Virus record (IMG/VR): IMGVR_UViG_3300033146_004399
Coordinates: 62,001 to 126,000 of that record
Reading direction: 5' to 3' (one strand)
DNA length: 64,000 nucleotides
Source: a virus
In this document: piece after piece, positions 50,519 through 57,565 of the stretch
Layout: each line of letters starts with the position of its first letter
Numbering within the stretch: position 1 is the first letter of the stretch
Notes under the pieces: generated by a model
Seen by the model: only the letters and a program-made list of their open reading frames with translations
Database searches by the model: none
What the model was told of the DNA's origin: nothing
Translations under genes and position numbers: made by a program

Positions 50519-50814
50519 TGGATATTGAAAAATTAGCATAAGATATTGGACTTGATGCCACTACTTATAAAGCCCTACTTGAGATGTTTATTGAAGATAC
50601 TTTTAGAAGTTTAGTAACGATAAAAAAAGCCTTAAAGACAAATAACCATGAGTTGATATCATTTGAAATACACTTAATTAAGGGTGCAGCGTTAAATTTA
50701 TCGTTGGATAATATAGTTTAAATTATAGAGCTTGATGAAATTGAAACGTTAATTAAGAAATGTGAAATTGAGTTACATGATATGGAGGTAGAATGTGAGA
50801 AAAACACTATGTGA
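50518..50814 (+). pseudogene. Hpt phosphotransfer gene with two in-frame TAA
   Basis: 98 codons with a clear histidine-phosphotransfer domain. The helix bearing the phospho-His reads FEIHLIKGAALNLSLDNIV (His at codon 52), matching the Hpt consensus AHxLKGxAxNLG; flanking helices (LDATTYKALLEMFIEDTFRSLVTIKKAL, ELDEIETLIKKCEIEL) fit too. TAA stands at codon 8 (50539-50541) and codon 68 (50719-50721), where relatives often have polar residues. There is no frameshift. TAA is the main stop codon here, so this is either a recent pseudogene, readthrough, or recoding. A partner receiver exists at 5221-5574. Confidence 0.7.
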
Positions 50815-51007
50815 AGGATGTAAATTTTATTCTTTAGAAAAGAAGAAAATTAGATTAAATGCAAAATTTATAGAAGAAGAATTGACTGAATATACTTTTA
50901 AGGTATGTAGTGCTTTTTATCCTCCCATATATATTAATGGAAATTCATCAGAATGTAATTTCTATAAAGAAAAAAAGACGAGGAAAAATATTAATAGTAA
51001 AAGCTAG
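50795..51007 (+). CDS. Cys-rich small protein
   Basis: 70 residues from GTG 50795, GGAGG 6 bp upstream, overlapping the Hpt gene. Four cysteines: CEGC at the start, then C...C (KVCSAFYPP, SSECNFYKE), reminiscent of the modules at 45703-46438. It ends in TAG; the frame then stays open into the next gene's ATG. Confidence 0.6.
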   Translation: MRKTLCEGCKFYSLEKKKIRLNAKFIEEELTEYTFKVCSAFYPPIYINGNSSECNFYKEKKTRKNINSKS

Positions 51008-51019
51008 GATGTTATTATT

Positions 51020-51313
51020 ATGAATATAATTGAATGTATTATAGATATGATGTTAAACAATTGGTATATAAAAATTGATAAATACAATAGAATTAATGCT
51101 ATTAAATTATTAGATAAAACTATATATTATGAAGACAGTTTAGAGTTTTATACTATTATTTTTTATGAAAGTGATAATTTTAAAGATTTTAAAGACGGCT
51201 ATTATAGTATGAAAAAAATAAAAGATATATTAAAATATATCCCAATAAGTGAAGCTAATTTGAATGAAAAAGTGTTAATAACATTTGCTAAAGAATTATT
51301 AAGTGAAACCTAA
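51020..51313 (+). CDS. Unknown protein, paralogue of 50207 gene
   Basis: 97 residues. See the gene at 50207 for the shared N-terminus. In frame with the upstream TAG-terminated gene. Confidence 0.6.
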   Translation: MNIIECIIDMMLNNWYIKIDKYNRINAIKLLDKTIYYEDSLEFYTIIFYESDNFKDFKDGYYSMKKIKDILKYIPISEANLNEKVLITFAKELLSET

Positions 51314-51342
51314 AATATTATTGTGAAAGTGAGAAAAAAGAA

Positions 51343-51564
51343 ATGAATGAAGGAAATTATCAAGGTGTAAAGCTACCACCAACTACGCCAAAACCACCTA
51401 TTATAGTTAGAGGCAGAAAAACGGATACATATAAACAAGCTTTTATTGATGGTCTTATTTGTTATGCGTGGTGGAAGGACGGCGTTCAATATGTAGGAAT
51501 GGCAGGAACTACTTTAAAGGAAGCTATAAAAGAAGTAGAAGCATCATGGAATTATCATGGGTAA
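51343..51564 (+). CDS. Unknown small protein
   Basis: 73 residues. Proline-rich N-terminus (KLPPTTPKPPIIVRGRK) and a beta-hairpin-helix C-terminus (YAWWKDGVQYVGMAGTTLKEAIKEVEASW). Not recognised. Confidence 0.6.
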   Translation: MNEGNYQGVKLPPTTPKPPIIVRGRKTDTYKQAFIDGLICYAWWKDGVQYVGMAGTTLKEAIKEVEASWNYHG

Positions 51565-51615
51565 ACAAAGATTTTACAGAAGTTTTATGATTAAGAAGCA
51601 TAGTTATGTTTATAT

Positions 51616-51687
51616 GTTGTTATGGTCTAATGGTATGATGCGGGATTCTAAATCCTTGCGGTTTGGGTTCGATTCCCAATAACGACA
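51616..51687 (+). tRNA. Suppressor tRNA, anticodon CTA
   Basis: 72-nt cloverleaf read by hand. Acceptor stem GTTGTTA/TAACGAC (7 bp, one G-T), T8, three-base-pair D stem with loop TAATGGTAT, anticodon stem with one wobble and one terminal mismatch, loop TTCTAAA with T33 and anticodon CTA at 51648-51650. Five-base variable loop, T stem TTGGG/CCCAA (perfect) with loop TTCGATT, discriminator A, no encoded CCA. CTA pairs with the stop codon UAG. The amino acid identity cannot be told from sequence; glutamine is the usual choice in phages. It lies 2 bp before a small gene and has no visible promoter of its own. Confidence 0.85.
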
Positions 51688-51689
51688 AT

Positions 51690-51953
51690 ATGATTACTAG
51701 AGAAATTATAGAATTAACAAGGGAGTGGCTTGGGGATGAAGGTATAACTGCATTTACTAAGATAGTGTTAGGAAGTGATTTAATTTACTTCCATTTTACA
51801 GCAGGTATGGACGTGAGAAATTTCCTTAGAGATACTACTTTATGTAAAAATTGGAACCCTCATGACTTTGATAATAACTGGCAAAAAATAATAATGAAAG
51901 CGATAGCAGAAGATTATACAGAAGAGGAGCTTATTAATGATAGAGATAGCTAG
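51690..51953 (+). CDS. Unknown protein after tRNA
   Basis: 87 residues from ATG 51690, 2 bp after the tRNA. The longer frame from 51663 runs through the tRNA and is not credible. Helical start (TREIIELTREWLGDEG). Ends in TAG within the next gene. Confidence 0.55.
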   Translation: MITREIIELTREWLGDEGITAFTKIVLGSDLIYFHFTAGMDVRNFLRDTTLCKNWNPHDFDNNWQKIIMKAIAEDYTEEELINDRDS

Positions 51954-52134
51954 AGAATGGTATAAGAAACACACACGTCATATTGATGACTTGATGACTT
52001 CAAGAATGGAAGCATTGTATCTTAGACAAATCGATAAGGTTGGGTTTGAACCTCCTGAAGAGGATATGAAAAACCCTGAACGTTGGAAAGGTGATCATTG
52101 GCTGTGGTTTTCTAAAGAATACGGAATGGAGTAA
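51937..52134 (+). CDS. Unknown small protein
   Basis: 65 residues, GAGGAG upstream. Helical, Trp-rich C-terminus (ERWKGDHWLWFSKEYGME). Overlaps the neighbours at both ends (17 bp, TAATG). Confidence 0.6.
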   Translation: MIEIAREWYKKHTRHIDDLMTSRMEALYLRQIDKVGFEPPEEDMKNPERWKGDHWLWFSKEYGME

Positions 52135-52499
52135 TGGAAATTATAAGACGGCAAAATTTTAATCTTGAATTTTATGAAATTCAAGATGGAATTAATACTC
52201 TCCGTATAGGACTTGCTGGTTTTAGAAAAGGCGAACCAGGCGCTTCAATGTTCTATCCTGAAAGTGGCGATGATTATATATTGGTCATTTATGATAATGG
52301 TTGGTATAAATTTCATATTAATGAGTTTACACATGAAGCAGGTTTAGAATATATCTCTGAAAAATTACATTGCTCCCTAGGTGATGCTAAAATTATTCGT
52401 GCTTTCATCAATGATTTATTTGAGCAAGATTCTCTTCTCCCACTTCTAACTGATGGAGCCACAGATTTCCATCTTAAAAATCCATATTTAATGAGGTAA
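52134..52499 (+). CDS. Unknown protein
   Basis: 121 residues, TAATG-coupled. Beta-rich N-terminal half (FEIQDG-like strands, YILVIYDNGWYKFHI), helical C-terminal half. Not recognised. Confidence 0.6.
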   Translation: MEIIRRQNFNLEFYEIQDGINTLRIGLAGFRKGEPGASMFYPESGDDYILVIYDNGWYKFHINEFTHEAGLEYISEKLHCSLGDAKIIRAFINDLFEQDSLLPLLTDGATDFHLKNPYLMR

Positions 52500-52501
52500 T
52501 A

Positions 52502-53083
52502 ATGTCTACACCAAATTTTCCTAAATTATGTATTGATGAGGATATTTCTATATTATCAAATCAAAAAAAAGACAAAATTGTTGATATTAGAGAACAACTT
52601 TGGCTGGAAGAACAACGGCAAAAGCCTGAAATAAGTAAAGAACAGATTCTTAGAAATAGAGAATACGAGCTAGATAGGAGAATTGAAAAAATACAAAAAG
52701 ATAAAGAAAGTTTTATAGAAAAATTTATTATATTATATTATTATTATTTGAAATTGAAAAATATAGATAAATATAAAGGCTTTTATAAAATTAAACTGGG
52801 TTCTTACATTATGAAAAAATATATAGTTTTCGGAAATGCGGAAAACTCAAACCATAGATTGGTAATATATAATAATAATAAGAAAATACTATTTAAAATA
52901 AAAGATAAATGGTATAATTTGTTTGATAATTTTGAAATAATAAAATTTGAATCTGAAGCAATATTTGAATTAGAGGAATTTTACAATTTACTTATTGATG
53001 TGATAAACGAAGAATTAAGAAAGAAGGAAGAAATACTAGATAATATAGATTTAACTAATATATCTTTAAAGGAGTTAATATGA
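52502..53083 (+). CDS. Unknown coiled-coil protein
   Basis: 193 residues, GAGG upstream. Charged coiled coil at about 25-70 (REQLWLEEQRQKPEISKEQI, RRIEKIQKDKESFIEKF), a tyrosine-rich strand region and an acidic helical C-terminus. ATGA-coupled to the MBL gene. Confidence 0.6.
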   Translation: MSTPNFPKLCIDEDISILSNQKKDKIVDIREQLWLEEQRQKPEISKEQILRNREYELDRRIEKIQKDKESFIEKFIILYYYYLKLKNIDKYKGFYKIKLGSYIMKKYIVFGNAENSNHRLVIYNNNKKILFKIKDKWYNLFDNFEIIKFESEAIFELEEFYNLLIDVINEELRKKEEILDNIDLTNISLKELI

Positions 53084-53997
53084 TAATAAAAATTATAGGG
53101 GCTGGCAATGCCTTTTCATACAAAAATTATAATCAATCATTCTTATTAGAGGAAGGCGGAAAGAAAATGCTCATTGATATAGGAGCAAGAGTACCTTTAG
53201 CTCTCCATGATGCAAATATCCCGCTTTCAGATATTGATGCAGTTTATATTTCACATGCACACGCAGATCATATTGGTGGTCTTGAAGAAATGGCATTTAT
53301 GAGATATGATTGGATGAATAAACCTCGTAAGTGGGACGATTATAAATATTTGAAGAATCCTAGAGATTATATGTCAGGGAATGAAAAAAAATATGCACCT
53401 AAATTAATAGCAAATGAACTTTTGCTTAAAGAGCTGTGGGATCATTCTTTGAAGGGCGGTTTAGATTCTATGGAAGGATTTGATTCTTCTTTAGAAACAT
53501 TTTTTGAACCAATCCCAGTTAAAGCCAATGTCCCGTTCACTTGGCAGGGATGGAAGTTTGATCTTATTCAACAAATTCATATAATGACAGGAAGTATAAT
53601 TAAATATACATTCGGCCTCCTCATGTCTAAGAAGGGACATAAAACAATATATTTCACAACTGATAGTCAGCATTGCTCTCCAAGACAGATTGAGACATTC
53701 TACAAAAAGGCTGATATTATATTTCAGGATTGTGAATGCGTCGGAGTTGATACATCTACAAAAGAATATAAATTCGGTTCTGGAGTACATGCAAATTATG
53801 CTCAGCTTGCTGGTTACTCATCTGCTAATTCTGTACGTCTAGACGATGATATTAAGGCCAAGATGTGGTTATCTCATTATCAAGATTTTGTATCAGAAGG
53901 AAAAGATGGTTTTGGCAATAATTGTGATTGGAGTAATCTTGCGCATAGTGATGGGTTTAATGGATTTGTCGCAGTTGGGCAGGAATTTGAAATTTAA
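53080..53997 (+). CDS. Metallo-beta-lactamase-fold hydrolase
   Basis: 305 residues, AAGGAG upstream. Metal motif His59-x-His61-x-Asp63-His64 (ISHAHADHIGG), Asp in YFTTDSQH and DCE, late His in WLSHYQD. N-terminal GAGNAFS and LLIDIG strands fit the MBL core as in RNase Z and phosphodiesterases. Substrate unknown. MBL enzymes in phages include cyclic-nucleotide hydrolases that defeat Pycsar defence, so such a role is worth testing, as is RNA processing given the repair genes nearby. Confidence 0.8.
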   Translation: MIIKIIGAGNAFSYKNYNQSFLLEEGGKKMLIDIGARVPLALHDANIPLSDIDAVYISHAHADHIGGLEEMAFMRYDWMNKPRKWDDYKYLKNPRDYMSGNEKKYAPKLIANELLLKELWDHSLKGGLDSMEGFDSSLETFFEPIPVKANVPFTWQGWKFDLIQQIHIMTGSIIKYTFGLLMSKKGHKTIYFTTDSQHCSPRQIETFYKKADIIFQDCECVGVDTSTKEYKFGSGVHANYAQLAGYSSANSVRLDDDIKAKMWLSHYQDFVSEGKDGFGNNCDWSNLAHSDGFNGFVAVGQEFEI

Positions 53998-54023
53998 TTA
54001 AACCTTGGGAGAGGAGAGGAGAT

Positions 54024-54275
54024 ATGATTAAGAAGACTGCACTATGGATTTTATGGACATTTATTAAAGGATTCAAAATAATTGGTATATCTATACTTAT
54101 GCTGGGATTTATGGCAGGTTTAATTGGTATAATTATTATATTAGTATGGTGGGGGATTAAAAATAAAGAATATTTAATTCTTTCAAGTATTATTGTTAAT
54201 TGCATATTTATATATGGATTAATATATAGAGTTGTATGGAATTTAAAGTTACCGGAACCATTAAGGAGACTATGA
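54024..54275 (+). CDS. Two-helix membrane protein
   Basis: 83 residues, GAGGAGAGGAGA upstream. Hydrophobic helices at about 20-45 and 49-71. Function unknown. ATGA-coupled to the next frame. Confidence 0.6.
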   Translation: MIKKTALWILWTFIKGFKIIGISILMLGFMAGLIGIIIILVWWGIKNKEYLILSSIIVNCIFIYGLIYRVVWNLKLPEPLRRL

Positions 54276-54422
54276 ATAAGGAAGAATTAATAAGATTCAT
54301 CCTTAAAGAAAAAGAAACTTTAGTCAAGATTGAAAAAAAAAAATGGATTAATCGAAGAGAAAAAAGAAGTTGCTAAAAAGAGATTGTATTTAAAATTGAA
54401 GGATGAATATGAGGAAAGATAA
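54272..54422 (+). pseudogene. Coiled-coil gene with A11 frameshift
   Basis: From ATG 54272 the frame reads MNKEELIRFILKEKETLVKIEK, enters a run of eleven A at 54343-54353 and stops early. With ten A it would continue NGLIEEKKEVAKKRLYLKLKDEYEER to TAA at 54420, a coherent 49-residue coiled coil. An A11 tract is a classic site of polymerase slippage, so it may be expressed by slippage; a sequencing error is equally possible. Confidence 0.5.
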
Positions 54423-54753
54423 AAAATTAATATCTCTTCGAAGGGAGAAAAATTATTTAGATATTATAGATGATGTTACAAACAATTATGTTAGATTAAT
54501 ACCAGATAAAGTAGATTTAAATATGGGTGTTGAATTTTATAAAACTAAATCTGTAATAGAGAACGGGCAATTTCTTTTAGAAGTTAAAGATGATTATCTT
54601 GAAATAATTAATGGTAAAAGTAATTATTCTATTAGGCTTATTGTTGAAGGGCCTGGAAGAAGTGTAACTGTTAAATTTTGTAAACCTGGTAAAAGAGGTG
54701 GATTTTCTACAGTATACATTTCACAAAAAAATGCAAAAATAAAGGAGAAATAA
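54409..54753 (+). CDS. Unknown basic protein
   Basis: 114 residues from ATG 54409 (GAAGG upstream); ATG 54403 is an alternative. Beta-rich, ending with GRSVTVKFCKPGKRGGFSTVYIS. Followed by the ribbon-helix-helix gene at 2 bp. Not recognised. Confidence 0.6.
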   Translation: MRKDKKLISLRREKNYLDIIDDVTNNYVRLIPDKVDLNMGVEFYKTKSVIENGQFLLEVKDDYLEIINGKSNYSIRLIVEGPGRSVTVKFCKPGKRGGFSTVYISQKNAKIKEK

Positions 54754-54754
54754 A

Positions 54755-54904
54755 ATGGAAACTATAGAAATTGACCTCTCATTAGAAGATTATTTTACTC
54801 TTAATGAGATGGCTCGAGAGAAAGAACAATTGTTAGGTGGTTTTATAAACGATATAATCAAAGATTATATTAAGACTTTGGAAAAGGATAAACCTGTAGT
54901 ATAA
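54755..54904 (+). CDS. Ribbon-helix-helix regulator
   Basis: 49 residues, AAAGGAG upstream. One N-terminal strand (TIEIDLS) followed by two helices (EDYFTLNEMAREK and GGFINDIIKDYIKTLEK) gives the ribbon-helix-helix pattern of small dimeric DNA-binding proteins such as Arc and antitoxins. Its 3' end contains the promoter-palindrome of the RNA ligase gene, so it is well placed to regulate that set or itself. Target site unproven. Confidence 0.7.
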   Translation: METIEIDLSLEDYFTLNEMAREKEQLLGGFINDIIKDYIKTLEKDKPVV

Positions 54905-54918
54905 TTATTATAGTAATT
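54878..54918 (+). promoter_or_regulatory. Promoter plus palindrome before RNA ligase
   Basis: TTGGAA, 16-bp spacer, TATAAT at 54900-54905, overlapped by AATTATTATAGTAATT at 54903-54918, identical to the palindrome at 35969-35984. Confidence 0.75.
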
Positions 54919-54935
54919 GGGAGTTGTAATTACTT

Positions 54936-55565
54936 ATGAACAGATATAAATATCCACGAACATTTCATCTCACATTTTCTCCAGGTAAAACATCAGATGA
55001 TAAAACCATCTCTGATATGTCTGCCTTTGAAGGTGAAAGGGTGGTAATAACAGAGAAAATGGATGGCGAATCATGTACTATTTATTCTGATGGTTTTACA
55101 CATGCTCGTTCCATAGATAGTAAATTTCATCCTTCAAGATCATGGGTTAAAAGTTTAGCATCTTCTTTGGATTTTACTGGTATAGGCGAAGACATTAGAC
55201 TTTGTGGCGAAAATATGTATGCTAAACATTCCATCCATTATAAAAATTTAAAGTCTTATTTCTACCTCTTTGGTGTCTGGACTGATAATGTATGTCAGCC
55301 ATGGGAAATTACTAAACAAATAGCTGATGTATTAAGTGTTGAGTTGGTGCCAGTTCTGTATGAAGGAATATATGACCCGTTATTTCTTGCAGCTCTTCCG
55401 TCATCTCTAAGAGATGACCAGGAAGGTTTTGTAATAAGAAGAACCGGAATAATAACTCTTAAAGATTGGCCTACTCATGTAGCTAAATGGGTTAGACCAA
55501 ACCACGTACAAACAGATAAACATTGGATGTATCAGGAAATGATAAAAAACATACTAAGAAGTTAA
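54936..55565 (+). CDS. ATP-dependent RNA ligase (Rnl2-like)
   Basis: 209 residues. Nucleotidyltransferase ligase motifs: Lys41 in TEKMDGES (adenylylated lysine), LCGENMYAKHSI and FYLFGVW (motifs III/IIIa), DDQEGFVIRR (IV), HVAKWVR (V). It is shorter than T4 Rnl2 (334) and lacks the C-terminal domain. It would seal 3'-OH/5'-phosphate RNA ends, complementing RtcB. GGAG lies at 54921-54924. It shares its operator with rtcB and the RlaP-like gene. Confidence 0.85.
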   Translation: MNRYKYPRTFHLTFSPGKTSDDKTISDMSAFEGERVVITEKMDGESCTIYSDGFTHARSIDSKFHPSRSWVKSLASSLDFTGIGEDIRLCGENMYAKHSIHYKNLKSYFYLFGVWTDNVCQPWEITKQIADVLSVELVPVLYEGIYDPLFLAALPSSLRDDQEGFVIRRTGIITLKDWPTHVAKWVRPNHVQTDKHWMYQEMIKNILRS

Positions 55566-55567
55566 TT

Positions 55568-55861
55568 ATGGAAGTTGAAACTCACTGGATTGAAAATGAA
55601 TTTGGATATTGTTGTTATGTATTTGATCATGATAATACTAAAGAAAACAAATTATATGCTGAAGTATTTCATTTGCGTGTTTATCCAGAATTTAGAAAAC
55701 AAGGTAAATCAAGAAAAATTCTGCAAGAAGCGATTGATTCTATAAGAAAAACAGGTTATAGTGATGAAATAAGAATTGAAGCTTTACCAGAGGAAAATAG
55801 TATTAGTTTGGAAGAACTTACTTTATTTTATAAACGTATGGGGTTTAAAATTTATAAATAA
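55568..55861 (+). CDS. GNAT acetyltransferase
   Basis: 97 residues from ATG 55568, 2 bp after the ligase stop. Compact GNAT: strand HLRVYPEFRKQGKSRKIL (acetyl-CoA loop R-x-x-G-x-S), helix, strand EIRIEALPEE and the final LTLFYKRMGFKIY. It lacks the N-terminal part of larger members. Substrate unknown; operon position next to the RNA ligase may be meaningful. Confidence 0.75.
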   Translation: MEVETHWIENEFGYCCYVFDHDNTKENKLYAEVFHLRVYPEFRKQGKSRKILQEAIDSIRKTGYSDEIRIEALPEENSISLEELTLFYKRMGFKIYK

Positions 55862-55863
55862 TT

Positions 55864-55891
55864 TTGGAGATTTATTAATATATGTTATAAT
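55864..55891 (+). promoter_or_regulatory. Sigma70-like promoter
   Basis: TTGGAG, 16-bp spacer, TATGT-TATAAT; 29 bp before the start at 55921. Confidence 0.7.
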
Positions 55892-55920
55892 GTAAATATA
55901 AAGAAACAAAGAGGTGAACG

Positions 55921-56166
55921 GTGAAAATTAAATTTATTAAAGAGTATGAAGGTTGGCCAGGTCAATCAGTAGATTACATGGCAACTTATGATAATGGTTC
56001 TTCTCAAAGGCATACTTGCTCGAAAAATGAATGGATTGTTATAGAAACTCGTGAACTGTTGTTAAAAGCTGGTGCAGATAAAGACTTACTCGAGAGATTT
56101 GCGAGGGCAATTAAAGACGTTGCGCAAGAGGATGAGTGGATGTCTAATGTTGGAGAAGAATTATGA
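55921..56166 (+). CDS. Unknown protein
   Basis: 81 residues from GTG, AGAGGTG upstream. Strand-rich N-terminus (VDYMATYDNGSSQRHTCSKNEW), helical C-terminus (LLERFARAIKDVAQEDEW). ATGA-coupled. Confidence 0.6.
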   Translation: MKIKFIKEYEGWPGQSVDYMATYDNGSSQRHTCSKNEWIVIETRELLLKAGADKDLLERFARAIKDVAQEDEWMSNVGEEL

Positions 56167-56339
56167 CAACTAAAAAAATATTAGAAGAATATCAAGAAAA
56201 AGCTGAAATTATCTTAAAGGCTAAGAATTTAGAAATAAATCCTATAGGTCAGAGATTGAGAGTTCTTGCCCTCGCTGCTGTTTTAAAAGAAAATGACAAA
56301 TTAATATGGAAAAGTCAAAAGGCTATAAATAATGGATGA
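56163..56339 (+). CDS. Small helical protein
   Basis: 58 residues, ATGA-coupled. Two helices (KKILEEYQEKAEIILKAK, QRLRVLALAAVLKENDKLIW). Not recognised. Confidence 0.55.
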   Translation: MTTKKILEEYQEKAEIILKAKNLEINPIGQRLRVLALAAVLKENDKLIWKSQKAINNG

Positions 56340-56439
56340 AAATAAATCTAAGAAATTACAGAGTAAAATAAATAAATATGTAAAGTACTCTCCACTTAAG
56401 TTAAATTTAGATTTAGGTACTTGGAATGAGTTTATTTAG
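56332..56439 (+). CDS. Small basic protein
   Basis: 35 residues overlapping the upstream gene by 8 bp and the next by 14. Lys-rich (ENKSKKLQSKINKYVKYSP). Ends in TAG. Confidence 0.4.
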   Translation: MDENKSKKLQSKINKYVKYSPLKLNLDLGTWNEFI

Positions 56440-56629
56440 TTTATTTAGTTTGTATTTTATACCACCACTGATAACAGTAATTATTATTGCTACTTTCTTT
56501 CATCATATGAAGATGGAGTTTACTCGTGGATATTTAATAATGTATTATATAATGCTTATGTTTGGACCAGTTGGTTTTATATTTGGTCTACTTTTTATAA
56601 AAGACAATTTTACAAAGGATGAATGGTAA
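56426..56629 (+). CDS. Two-helix membrane protein
   Basis: 67 residues. Hydrophobic helices at about 2-26 and 36-57 with a basic loop between. Last plus-strand gene before the receptor-binding cluster. Confidence 0.55.
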   Translation: MSLFSLFSLYFIPPLITVIIIATFFHHMKMEFTRGYLIMYYIMLMFGPVGFIFGLLFIKDNFTKDEW

Positions 56630-56663
56630 TCAGAAAGGAAAGTTAATGCTTTCCTTTCTGATT
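56628..56663. terminator. Bidirectional terminator, 15-bp stem
   Basis: AATCAGAAAGGAAAG and its exact complement CTTTCCTTTCTGATT with loop TTAATG. It lies between convergent genes; no long T-run follows. Confidence 0.8.
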
Positions 56664-56680
56664 GTTATAAATCTTTTAAT

Positions 56681-57550
56681 TTATGAATTTAACTTAATAG
56701 CTGTAATAACCTCTTGCATTAGTCCAACGGTATCCCATGGGTTATCCATAATATCGTCGGTGACATAAACCCAACCATAATATTCTAAAACTTCTGCAAA
56801 TATAGTGGCATCGGCCCCAGCTAAAGCACCTACAGTTGAGGTATGTTTAAGAAGACCTCTTTTCCATAGCTTAGAGCCACCAGGCCAAGGACCGTCGGTC
56901 ATAGGTGAAGAAGGCCAAACTGAATTTTCCCATTCAATTACGATATCAAATATATCTTGGAATGCCATTTCATCCAAATTATAGCCAGGATTTGAAACTG
57001 TAATTCCTAAACCAACTTCTCTAGCATAATCAGCTACTTCTAAATAGTATGCTAGTTCTTCTGATAAATTTGTAGTACCATCAGATTGTTCATCAAAGAA
57101 AATACCTGAGATTTCAGGGTAAAGACTTTTCCAATTATCTATAGCAGCTTTAACTGTAGTAACTGAAGCTGCTCTGTATTGTGTAGGAACATACCCTATT
57201 ACTTTAATACCAGCAGCCTGCATTCTATTATGAACTTCTGTATATTGCGCGTCTACTGAAGCACCAGCTCCTTCATCTGGATTTGTAATAGCAATCATTG
57301 GAATTGTTCTATTTTTCCTTTTAAAATCAATTAATGAAAGATAATCTGCATTTGTATATGAATTTGTTGGATAAATATACATAGGAATTATTATTCCTGT
57401 TTGTTGTGATGAGGAGATTCCAGGACTCTCCATAAATCTTTTAAGTTTCGCGAGTGTTTCTACGCCGTCTGCAGCAGTCTGCCCAACAAGTATTTTGTCG
57501 GCAGTCGTTAACGTGCCGGCAGCAGCAATTGTACTAAAATCTTTAGCCAT
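56681..57550 (-). CDS. Fibre with spherulin-4/GH135-like glycosidase domain
   Basis: 289 residues. Residues 1-40 (DFSTIAAAGTLTTADKILVGQT) match the start of the fibre at 59788 and probably dock to the tail. From about 51 the protein fits the spherulin-4 family: GIIIPMYIYP, IPMIAITNPDEGAGA, KVIGYVPTQYR, and catalytic-type acids in GIFFDEQSDG (Asp153, Glu154). Family members such as Sph3 cut alpha-1,4-galactosamine polymers. A tail-borne depolymerase for a biofilm or capsule polysaccharide is likely. AAGGAG upstream. Confidence 0.8.
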   Translation of the reverse strand: MAKDFSTIAAAGTLTTADKILVGQTAADGVETLAKLKRFMESPGISSSQQTGIIIPMYIYPTNSYTNADYLSLIDFKRKNRTIPMIAITNPDEGAGASVDAQYTEVHNRMQAAGIKVIGYVPTQYRAASVTTVKAAIDNWKSLYPEISGIFFDEQSDGTTNLSEELAYYLEVADYAREVGLGITVSNPGYNLDEMAFQDIFDIVIEWENSVWPSSPMTDGPWPGGSKLWKRGLLKHTSTVGALAGADATIFAEVLEYYGWVYVTDDIMDNPWDTVGLMQEVITAIKLNS

Positions 57551-57565
57551 TTTCTATCTCCTTAT

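Noticed and set aside
51557-51682. 41-codon ORF covering the tRNA region
   Set aside because: It runs through the tRNA cloverleaf; the structure explains the sequence better.
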